A stretch of 9,370 nucleotides of DNA from an uncultured Clostridia bacterium (GTDB taxonomy: Bacteria; Bacillota; Clostridia; Oscillospirales; Ruminococcaceae): assembly GCA_947630315.1 (NCBI GenBank), contig CANRHA010000056.1, forward strand, positions 1 to 9,370. Direction: 5' to 3'. The notes under the pieces were generated by a model that was not told the origin of the DNA, searched no databases, and was given only the letters and a program-made list of their open reading frames with translations. Both the position numbers and the translations under genes were made by a program. Positions 6,001-9,370 of this stretch are shown in pieces (within the stretch, counting starts at the first letter, position 1; every line of letters begins with the position of its first letter).

Positions 6001-8870
6001 ACGTCGGCGGCAAGCTTGAAGCCGAGGTAAAATACGGCGGCGCGCAAAGCGTGGAATTTGTAAACAAATTTACTCCCGGCGAGGCTGTCCTCGGCGGCAC
6101 TAAGATCATATCCGGCCGCTCATGGACGGCGGACGACAGCGGCGTATTTGAATTTACCCTCACGCCGACAGACGGCGCGCCTATGCCGGAGGGTTCAACG
6201 ACCGAAAACGGCGTGACATCGATAACAGCCAGTGCCACAACTTCAAATGACGGCAAGAGCGGCACGTTCGCCTTCCCGAGCATAGCCTACAAAGAGCCGG
6301 GCACATATCAATACGAGATAAAAGAAACCGGCGGCTCGGCCGACAGGATCACAAACGACACAAACAAGATCACGGCGACGGTTGTCGTAGATGACGAACT
6401 TAACGCCACGGTAAGCTACGTCTATTCCGGCGGCTCGGGTACTGCGTTTGTCAACACCTATAAGCAGATCCCCGTGACGGCGAAATTTGAGGCTTTAAAG
6501 ACTATCAGCGGCAGAAGCTGGAGCAACGGCATAGATTCCGGCAGATACAGCTTCACCCTTAAGCCTCAAAGCACCGGCAACCCGATGCCCAAAGACTCCG
6601 TAAACGGCGTATATACTGCCTTTGCTCTTGACGGCGGAAATATCGGATTCCCCGAAATAACCTTTGAGGCCATCGGAACTTACAGCTATGAGATCGCCGA
6701 GAACGAGTATGATTCAAACGGCATAACAAGCTCTGACGATACGTTTACAGTCACCGTAAATGTTGAAGATTCCGACGGCGACGGGGCTCTTGAAAAAACC
6801 GTCTCGTATGAAGGCGGAAAGGTGCCGGAATTTGTAAACAAATACGCCTACAGCAACGCGGAATTTGCTGTCAAGATCCAGAAAACTCTCCTTGACGGCG
6901 ATGTAAAACAGCCGCTCGACGGCCACGGGTTTACATTTACCATGGTCGAAGGAGAAAATCCCGGTGGCGGAATGATCCTCCCCGAAAACAAGACGGCGGA
7001 AGCGTCCGACAGGCTCGGAGGCGCGGAGTTTGAAAAAATTACCTTTACAAAGCCCGGCAGCTACAGCGTCACCGTTAAGGAAACCGCCGGCAGTGAAAAG
7101 ATTGATTACGATCCGAGAACCCTGACGGTAAAATTTGAAGTAACCGAGGATAAATCGACCGGCACGCTCTCGGTTGACGCCAAATATGAGTTCAACGGCG
7201 TGCGGTCAGAACCCGCCTTTGAAAATAAGGTGATCCCGCCCGTTCCTCACATCTCCATCGAAAAGACCCAGCAGCAAAACGATGGAGAACCCACAAAGGA
7301 TAAGCTCGAAGTCAAGACGGGTGATCTTGTCACCTACTACCTCAAAGTCACCAGCGACGGTGAGGAAAATTCTGTCGCGCTTGATGTTACGGTTACTGAT
7401 GAAATCCCGGAAGGGCTGATTCTTGACTCGATTTCCAATAACGGCACCGAAGAAAACGGCGTGATAACATGGCGCCTCGGAAACATGGAGCGGGGCGAGT
7501 CAATAACGGTAAGCTTCACTGTAAAAGTACCCGCCGAAGGCGATTACTGGCTCAACGTTGCAAAGGCAACATACAAGACTCCCGATGAGCCGGACACTCC
7601 GAAAGACGTTCCGTCCAACGAGGTGGAAATTGTGAAGCCCGTTCCTCACATCTCCATCGAAAAGACTCAGCAGCAAAACGATGGAGAGCCCACAAAGGAT
7701 AAACTCGAAGTCAAGCCGGGCGACTTGATTACCTACTATCTCAAAGTCACCAGCGACGGCGAGGAAAACTCGGTCGCGCTTGATGTTACAGTTACGGACG
7801 AGATACCGGAAGGTCTGATTCTTGACTCGATCTCCAACAACGGCAAAGAAGAAAACGGCGTGATAACATGGCGCCTTGGAAACATGGAGCAGGGCGAGTC
7901 AATAACGGTAAGCTTTACTGTCAAAGTGCCCGCCGAAGGCGATTACTGGCTTAACGTTGCAAAGGCAACCTACAAGACCCCCGATGAGCCGGATACTCCG
8001 AAGGACGTTCCGTCCAACGAGGTGGAAATTGAGGAAGAATGCGGCAGCCTCACCATAAGAAAGACGGTCGGCGGAAACGCCGGCGACCCCGTCTCGGCGT
8101 TCGGCTTCCTGATAATCCTCACCGACAAAAACGGCGATCCGCTCAGCGAAAGCTACCCCTATTCCGGAAGCCGCAGCGGCACCGTCAGAAGCGGCGAAAC
8201 GTTGATGCTCGCTCACGGCGAATCCGTGACCATTGAGGGGCTCCCCGTCGGAACACAGTATGAAATCACTGAGACTGACAGCCGCGGGCACACCGTCCGC
8301 TCAACCGGCGACACCGGCGAAATCTCTGCCGAAACTCCCGCTATCGCCGATTTTGTCAACATTCTCAACATTATTCGCCCCGAAATTTCAACCGGAAGCC
8401 TCACCGTCGGCAAGACGGTCGGAGAGGGCGGCGACGCCTCACGCGAGTTCGCCTTTACCGTGAGATTCTTCGACCAATCAGGGCGCGAAATAAGCGGCAG
8501 CTTCACCTATAACGGCTCGAAGATCGGAAGCGTTTCGAGCGGCGGAACGATACTCCTGAAACACGGCGAAAGCGTAACGATTACAGGGCTTCCCGCCGGT
8601 ACGGTTTACAGCGTGGCCGAAGTTCCCGATGACGGCTATATCTCGGTTTCGACCGGCGAGACCGGCACGGTGATTCACGGCGGCGAGGAGGTCGCGTCGT
8701 TCGTCAACCTTCCCGCAATAGATTCTCCGAGTGAGGCAGGACACGCCGAAGAAGAGCTTTACACCGCCCCCGACGATCCCGTCCGCAGTCACACGGCGGC
8801 AATCGCCGCGCTGATCCTCGCAGCAGCCTTTGCGGCAGCGTCAGTGGCGCTAATCAAAAAGCGCAGATAA
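1..8870 (+). CDS. Giant multidomain cell-surface (adhesin/pilin-like) protein with isopeptide-type Ig domains, 5' partial
   Basis: This is a single uninterrupted frame (first full codon at 3, stop TAA 8868-8870) giving 2955 visible residues. The frame has no stop up to the window edge. The first possible start, GTG at 189, has no Shine-Dalgarno sequence and lies inside a folded-domain sequence, so the gene begins upstream and its signal peptide is not seen. About 22 beta-rich modules follow one another: CnaB/SpaA, GLP-type (DUF5979/DUF7601-like, names from memory), DUF11 and FctA/Spy0128-like. The C-terminus is a hydrophobic helix plus KKRR. Nearly every module has a first-strand Lys, a central Glu in a 'YTVTE'-like strand and a final 'FxN', the hallmark of intramolecular Lys-Asn isopeptide bonds. 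The likely role is a long exported stalk, anchored in the envelope, that presents an unseen N-terminal head for adhesion. No enzymatic motif is visible. Only four Cys occur (about residues 830, 1100, 1437 and 2680). The ligand is unknown. Surface location is fairly sure; function is inferred from the families. Confidence 0.9.
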   Translation, partial: YTDSSSSTSVPGKTLTSQPPVVGIQFPSVPKIEKSIINTDGSSYEFSEEKTFRFLIYRSKNRVNITDFTESGIHTAIEAANAAPADPSSKVDQISVATVTVDSGKSSGELMLKDIKQYEWNEGNKKYEEESASFTWEADSSGIKDYHIVEIADDTDTEFSTFNGAADRQFDFAYNRAVDLVIKAENRIIPWSAVIVKTDKDTGAALSGAEFALYSTREADKISDDEGILKDTESFDGKTLYLFKKKLETGADGSKIIDNLTEDEYYIIETKAPDGYTIDNDSYGKIERGAAGVAVTAKFTDTKKPEPTKLGNLEVLKTMNGGSEGSFDFTITLTFPSKGIPLDNDGYLAKQLSEEESGGKETLEVNWEVTSPSPAGLFSLPQIINVRGPMSGQSGVIEKIKPGDVQAINVTLSVNDKISITGIPDGTIYTITETTKSDNIKPKTETVSGAISVDDAKDVRISYENIKFSKVSFTKKILPEDGNTDREFSFILTFKNSAGKTLSDAYSYTVTSGASGTVKSGGIISGIKHNDTVTVEGLPVGTRVYIGEYKPSDGYIDIDVDGKELEVLPEGGMTYYGRTVEVKEEASAITFTNTVPDGKLKITKTVQNPGDFADGAIFRFRVLLRNSSGTPVSGKFTTKTYNSESDPSPTVSTVTFDKNGVGYVEAEPGQSVEISGLPTGAKYTVTEESGRVGGKEIDPSTYGSFVTSEQDSIPVDGEKLATVEVLNFKSSEFRLTKRTSGDSLSGEGFAVTVTVKELPTWVSGSVPAVARVYTSGGTQRGSTINLNAAVNSEFRVTLYDGDTLVITGLPAETKLSVSEPAGDYIGVICDSSGKATFAQDSTITFAGEKIEAELINAETGSLTLSKTVSGVEPDHAGLFEFNIEFTPTATAATGNKNADALLENIEEILKKVTYAPKTVEHSVSGNVITVKIKAGESVTISGLPTGTGYEITEKTDKYNVTYGEAAGANTGTIFGGATVEVGASNTLKTGSLSVTKILSGEGTDLNDRFDFTVTFTTATGVTKAEEYDPEPASVKVEWTKDESGNTVAKFSLGASETVKFKGVPYGTQYTVAEDKPNEYGYTTTYGGDISSTISADTPECSVTATNSRGTGSLAIKKALSKSYGDEPESGFEIHVTFTDADGSPLVGTYNYVSSAAGRNGSITLDGGTGVLYLLGGETVTISGLPNGAKYTVAETESADFNAAYEKESGAIDENATVTANVTNTRKTGTLEIKKTLKPAGAASNDDFTFDIKLYVIKDGVELPISGTFSYTVGEYVDNAVFEDGKASVTLKAGQTAVFDTLPVNAHYTVSERLKDNYSLEKTGDEGTINVKTASTAEFVNTVLKPDYTISKVLGEGDSDEIIFVEPGESVTYTITVTGTGDEGSVSENISFEDKIPTWLKVSKTEITPADKGITENTDETVTEFVKYSWKIPKLKCGETVTVKITATVDKTITESKVLKNVVTTPGKPDDPSDEIESDPGKLKLSKRVTDIFGAERKTDSTEFSFTITLSLPADSPEHLRESYPYKINEKSGDLIGTVKTVDGEQVGTYEIKLKNGETVEISDLPVDTKYGASYNITEDLPTGYTQGAVTGSQGTISADGATAQFTNIYNPTPKEASLGITKNLTGELPNEKFSFTFEAVLQSINGTDKAAVPNADKAVTILNSPLSIDLESKSGDKEVSKNGEFKFRFSAAGVYVFEISEKPDNIPAVHYDSEKYTVKFTVTDDEKGGLDVSDPVITGSDKVKFNNTFDPTAASLLLSATKKLSGKIRSEDSFDFTVLVKKIKHAGVEVAENEQEKTIKDMGLSKMTGDVVIIDETYKEAGEYVYKVTEKDTSEKGITYDKSEYTVTVMVTANEDGTLHKDVVIKKKTAEGEDEVDDITFENSYAPDSVSKALSVSKSISGRDWKESDNKAYGFVLRPADPDSSDKVGRAGILPAEKKELSAKAETNGEKTGGIAVFDEITFTEAGNYYYTISEEDIPADIHGIEKDAKTVTAVVSVTDVGGKLEAEVKYGGAQSVEFVNKFTPGEAVLGGTKIISGRSWTADDSGVFEFTLTPTDGAPMPEGSTTENGVTSITASATTSNDGKSGTFAFPSIAYKEPGTYQYEIKETGGSADRITNDTNKITATVVVDDELNATVSYVYSGGSGTAFVNTYKQIPVTAKFEALKTISGRSWSNGIDSGRYSFTLKPQSTGNPMPKDSVNGVYTAFALDGGNIGFPEITFEAIGTYSYEIAENEYDSNGITSSDDTFTVTVNVEDSDGDGALEKTVSYEGGKVPEFVNKYAYSNAEFAVKIQKTLLDGDVKQPLDGHGFTFTMVEGENPGGGMILPENKTAEASDRLGGAEFEKITFTKPGSYSVTVKETAGSEKIDYDPRTLTVKFEVTEDKSTGTLSVDAKYEFNGVRSEPAFENKVIPPVPHISIEKTQQQNDGEPTKDKLEVKTGDLVTYYLKVTSDGEENSVALDVTVTDEIPEGLILDSISNNGTEENGVITWRLGNMERGESITVSFTVKVPAEGDYWLNVAKATYKTPDEPDTPKDVPSNEVEIVKPVPHISIEKTQQQNDGEPTKDKLEVKPGDLITYYLKVTSDGEENSVALDVTVTDEIPEGLILDSISNNGKEENGVITWRLGNMEQGESITVSFTVKVPAEGDYWLNVAKATYKTPDEPDTPKDVPSNEVEIEEECGSLTIRKTVGGNAGDPVSAFGFLIILTDKNGDPLSESYPYSGSRSGTVRSGETLMLAHGESVTIEGLPVGTQYEITETDSRGHTVRSTGDTGEISAETPAIADFVNILNIIRPEISTGSLTVGKTVGEGGDASREFAFTVRFFDQSGREISGSFTYNGSKIGSVSSGGTILLKHGESVTITGLPAGTVYSVAEVPDDGYISVSTGETGTVIHGGEEVASFVNLPAIDSPSEAGHAEEELYTAPDDPVRSHTAAIAALILAAAFAAASVALIKKRR
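3..566 (+). other. Ser/Thr/Pro-rich linker followed by large N-terminal Ig-like module
   Basis: Residues 1-30 are Ser/Thr/Pro-rich and look like a linker following an upstream domain. Residues 31-188 form a larger module than those that follow. It starts with 'PKIEKSI' (Lys near residue 34), has 'EEKTFRFLIY', a long middle segment with 'SGELMLKDIKQYEW', a central 'YHIVEIA' (Glu) and ends with 'VIKAEN' (Asn codon 558-560). This order matches the Lys-Glu-Asn layout of the later isopeptide-type domains. I do not recognise a specific named family for it. GTG189 falls in the middle of this module, which argues against translation starting there. Confidence 0.55.
567..929 (+). other. CnaB/SpaA-type domain (prealbumin-like fold)
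   Basis: This is the only classical CnaB/SpaA module in the window, at residues 189-309. It shows 'VIVKTDKDTGAALSGAEFALY' in near-canonical form (Lys at codon 591-593), then 'DEYYIIETKAPDGY' (Glu at codon 807-809), and closes with 'AKFTDT' (Asp at codon 903-905). Lys/Glu/Asp is the triad type known from CnaB2 of FbaB, where the bond is Lys-Asp rather than Lys-Asn. The linker 'KKPEPTK' separates it from the next array. Confidence 0.85.
930..4040 (+). repeat. Array of eight GLP-type (DUF5979/DUF7601-like) Ig domains
   Basis: Eight consecutive modules begin at 930, 1404, 1794, 2196, 2580, 2970, 3330 and 3681, with lengths of 351-474 bases. Each follows one plan: 'GxLxxxKTxxG' (Lys), 'FxFxVxFxxxxG', a Gly/Ser-rich middle, 'GESVTIxGLPxGTxYTVTE' (central Glu), a GxI turn, and a final 'xFxNT'. 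The GLP motif lies near 1266, 1611, 2028, 2424, 2826, 3186 (as GVP), 3549 and 3897 (as TLP). The copies are well diverged in protein and DNA, so this is an old array of homologous domains and not recent tandem duplication. The first is the longest, with an extra segment between its start and the GIP motif. The sixth ends without a typical FxN and has 'TATNSR' instead. The family is common in Firmicute surface proteins and has no assigned biochemical function. Confidence 0.8.
4041..4439 (+). other. DUF11-like module (divergent single copy)
   Basis: Residues 1347-1479 read 'YTISKVLGEGDSDEIIFVEP', then 'GESVTYTITVTGTG', 'ISFEDKIPTWL', 'LKCGETVTVKITATV' and 'LKNVVTTPG'. The order Lys ('ISK'), 'PGxxVTYTITV', 'xDxIPxxL', 'L..GETVTVxITxTV' and 'xNVV' is that of DUF11 / conserved repeat domain TIGR01451 and matches the two copies at 7242-8030. 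It differs strongly from them in sequence and carries one of the four cysteines. It sits between the eighth and ninth GLP-type modules. Confidence 0.7.
4440..4847 (+). other. Ninth GLP-type (DUF5979/DUF7601-like) module
   Basis: Residues 1480-1615 begin 'GKLKLSKRVTD' (Lys), have 'FSFTITLSL', a 'NGETVEISDLPVDT' motif near 4680, 'YNITEDLPTGY' (Glu) and end 'AQFTNIYNPTP' (Asn). It is the last of this type before the pilin-like block begins. Confidence 0.75.
4848..7241 (+). repeat. Array of six FctA/Spy0128-like pilin isopeptide domains
   Basis: Six modules start at 4848, 5259, 5673, 6084, 6474 and 6855 (381-414 bases each). All share a first strand with Lys ('KxLSG' or 'KxISGRxW', most canonical in the third to fifth), 'FxFxLxP', an 'F..ITFxxAGxYxYxIxE' segment holding the Glu, 'GIxYDxxxYTVTVxVxDD', and a final 'xxFVNxY'. 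This is the plan of the streptococcal pilin isopeptide linkage domain (FctA, TIGR03786), found in the major pilin Spy0128. In a pilus each subunit has one or two such domains; here six are fused in one chain. The sixth copy is the most divergent at its start ('VKIQKTLLDG') but keeps 'YSVTVKE' and 'FENK'. Confidence 0.8.
7242..8030 (+). repeat. Two near-identical DUF11 domains in tandem (period 399 bp)
   Basis: Copy 1 is 7242-7631 and copy 2 is 7641-8030, 130 residues each, joined by 'VKP'. Each begins 'VPHISIEKTQQQNDGEP', has 'GDLVTYYLKVTSDGEE' (I in copy 2), 'VTVTDEIPEGLILDSISNNG', 'GESITVSFTVKVP' and 'YWLNVAKATYKTPDEPDTP'. This is the DUF11 / TIGR01451 pattern. The copies differ at only four residues (T/P, V/I, T/K, R/Q). 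I count about 34 base differences in 390. Lys in 'SIEK', Asp in 'VTDEIP' and Asn in 'WLNVA' are placed as in Lys-Asp-Asn isopeptide domains, which is inference. Confidence 0.9.
8031..8717 (+). repeat. C-terminal pair of GLP-type (DUF5979/DUF7601-like) modules
   Basis: Two modules (8031-8390 and 8391-8717) return to the earlier plan and are its cleanest examples. The first has 'GSLTIRKTVGG', 'HGESVTIEGLPVGTQYEITE' and 'ADFVN'. The second has 'GSLTVGKTVGE', 'HGESVTITGLPAGTVYSVAE' and 'ASFVN'. Lys, Glu and Asn are present in both. They form the membrane-proximal end of the stalk. A Cys in the linker 'EEEC' precedes the first. Confidence 0.8.
8718..8867 (+). other. C-terminal membrane anchor without an LPXTG-type motif
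   Basis: An acidic linker ('IDSPSEAGHAEEELYTAPDD') leads to 'PVRSH', then an Ala-rich hydrophobic segment of 21 residues (8793-8855) and the tail KKRR just before the stop. Size and order are those of a Gram-positive cell-wall sorting signal, but the place where LPXTG or the clostridial 'PKTGD' form is expected holds 'PVRSH'. The protein may be held by the helix alone, or use an unusual sortase motif. Confidence 0.75.
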
Positions 8871-8876
8871 AACATG

Positions 8877-8914
8877 ATCCGCCACTCACCGCAGTTAAGC
8901 GATGGGTGGCGGAT
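8877..8914. terminator. Rho-independent, probably bidirectional terminator
   Basis: Bases 8877-8892 pair with 8899-8914 over 16 positions, with one C/A mismatch (8889/8902), one G-T wobble (8886/8905) and a 6-base loop (8893-8898). On the + strand the stem is followed by TTTT (8914-8917), starting 7 bases after the stop of the giant gene. On the minus strand the stem is followed by GTTTTA, so it can also end transcription of the convergent gene. The T tracts are short, but the stem is strong. Confidence 0.8.
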
Positions 8915-8917
8915 TTT

Positions 8918-9035
8918 CGCTGTCTTCAATTTAAGTTCTTTTAAATATTTGATTACTCTCTATATTTTTGATCTACAGCTGCCCGACAAAGCAGTCGTCA
9001 TACGGCTTTCTCTGCCCAAAGAAAGGGGGTTCCTT
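8918..9035. other. Convergent intergenic spacer, AT-rich, no gene seen
   Basis: The left part (8928-8970) is AT-rich, with a weak hairpin (8929-8934 with 8941-8946). The right part has a weak 6-bp hairpin (9006-9011 with 9020-9025). Neither is followed by a clear T tract. No RNA gene or protein frame is supported. The spacer separates the ends of two convergent genes, so no promoter is expected. Confidence 0.5.
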
Positions 9036-9370
9036 TTATTTTTTCACAAACTCCCACTCGTCAAACTCAAAATCCCCCGACATGACAAAGTAAACGTCGT
9101 GAACCTTTTTAATTTCGACCTCGTCATACACCGCCGTGAAATCGTCGCAGTCAAAGGATATGACGGCGGCGGGCTCGCTGTCGAAGCTGTCGAGGCGAAT
9201 TTCTATGCAGCCCTTGCCCTTGACCTTTACCGCAAAAATCTCGCTCCCGCCCTTGAAATCGACATTTTTAAGCGCGATAACGCCGTTTTCCGAGCATTTT
9301 ACATATATCTCCCCGTCGTCCTCCTCGACATACTCGCAGTCTGAAAGATACGCCGTTTCCGCTCTGCAAA
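9036..9370 (-). CDS. C-terminal end of a CBM6-like carbohydrate-binding protein, 5' partial
   Basis: Read on the minus strand, the frame is open from the window edge (first full codon 9368-9366) to a TAA (9038-9036), giving 110 residues. Residues 29-107 follow the plan of CBM6, a beta-sandwich sugar-binding module: 'ALKNVDFKGG' near 32-41, 'CIEIRLDS' at 54-61 (as in 'GxIEIRLD'), 'VHDVYFVMSG' at 89-98 (as in 'GVHDLYLVF.G') and 'FDEWEF' at 102-107 (as in the closing 'fDWFxF'). Such modules often sit at the C-terminus of clostridial GH43 and related arabinoxylan-active enzymes, so the missing upstream part may be a glycoside hydrolase; that is inference. Five Cys occur in 110 residues, unlike the giant gene, which suggests a cytoplasmic protein. 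The gene converges on the giant gene and likely shares its terminator, so they are not one operon. Confidence 0.65.
   Translation of the reverse strand, partial: CRAETAYLSDCEYVEEDDGEIYVKCSENGVIALKNVDFKGGSEIFAVKVKGKGCIEIRLDSFDSEPAAVISFDCDDFTAVYDEVEIKKVHDVYFVMSGDFEFDEWEFVKK

Noticed and set aside
930..8717. Repeat array as a possible assembly error or recent expansion
   Set aside because: Apart from the DUF11 pair, the modules are strongly diverged, and the frame is intact throughout, so the array is most likely real.
8979..9025. Imperfect direct repeat (CTGCCCGACAAAG and CTGCCCAAAGAAAG) and small hairpins in the spacer
   Set aside because: Short, inexact and without T tracts or flanking target duplications; not enough to call a mobile element, attachment site or RNA.
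8874..9344. Open + strand frame of 156 codons downstream of the giant gene
   Set aside because: It starts inside the terminator hairpin, has no ribosome binding site, and its codons are the exact antisense of the CBM6-like minus-strand gene, which makes better protein sense.

Overview
The window is dominated by one giant reading frame on the + strand. It is already open at base 1 and ends at a TAA at 8868-8870. It encodes at least 2955 residues of a modular, cell-surface, adhesin- or pilin-like protein. With the frame used here, the residue number in the visible fragment equals the first base of the codon divided by 3. The true start, signal peptide and any N-terminal functional head lie upstream of the window. 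The right end holds the C-terminal 110 residues of a convergent minus-strand gene (9036-9370), whose last module resembles a CBM6 carbohydrate-binding domain. A strong hairpin at 8877-8914 lies between the two genes and probably terminates both.

The organism looks like a Gram-positive Firmicute. A Clostridia of the Oscillospiraceae/Ruminococcaceae type, from a gut or rumen, fits best. The signs are an extracellular stalk built only of Ig-like isopeptide-type domains, almost no cysteine (four in about 2955 residues), a C-terminal hydrophobic segment followed by KKRR, roughly balanced GC, and a neighbour that looks like a polysaccharide-active enzyme. This placement is inference, since no marker gene is present.

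The giant protein can be cut by eye into about 22 modules. In order they are: a Ser/Thr/Pro-rich linker (3-92); a large N-terminal Ig-like module (93-566); one classical CnaB/SpaA module (567-929); eight consecutive modules of the 'FDFTVTF...GESVTISGLPxGTxYTVTE...FTNT' type (930-4040); one DUF11-like module (4041-4439); one more GLP-type module (4440-4847); six consecutive FctA/Spy0128-like pilin modules (4848-7241); two almost identical DUF11 modules in tandem (7242-8030); two more GLP-type modules (8031-8717); and a short linker, membrane helix and basic tail (8718-8867). Nearly all modules keep the Lys / Glu / Asn(Asp) pattern expected for self-formed isopeptide bonds, so the protein reads as a long, rigid, protease-resistant stalk.

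The most interesting observations are the complete retention of the isopeptide-type triads along the stalk, the absence of a recognisable LPXTG-type sorting motif before an otherwise normal C-terminal anchor, the tandem DUF11 pair whose DNA has diverged almost only at synonymous sites, and the CBM6-like gene end read antisense to a long spurious frame. I see no RNA gene, insertion sequence, CRISPR array or phage gene here, and no clear evidence for a wholly new system.
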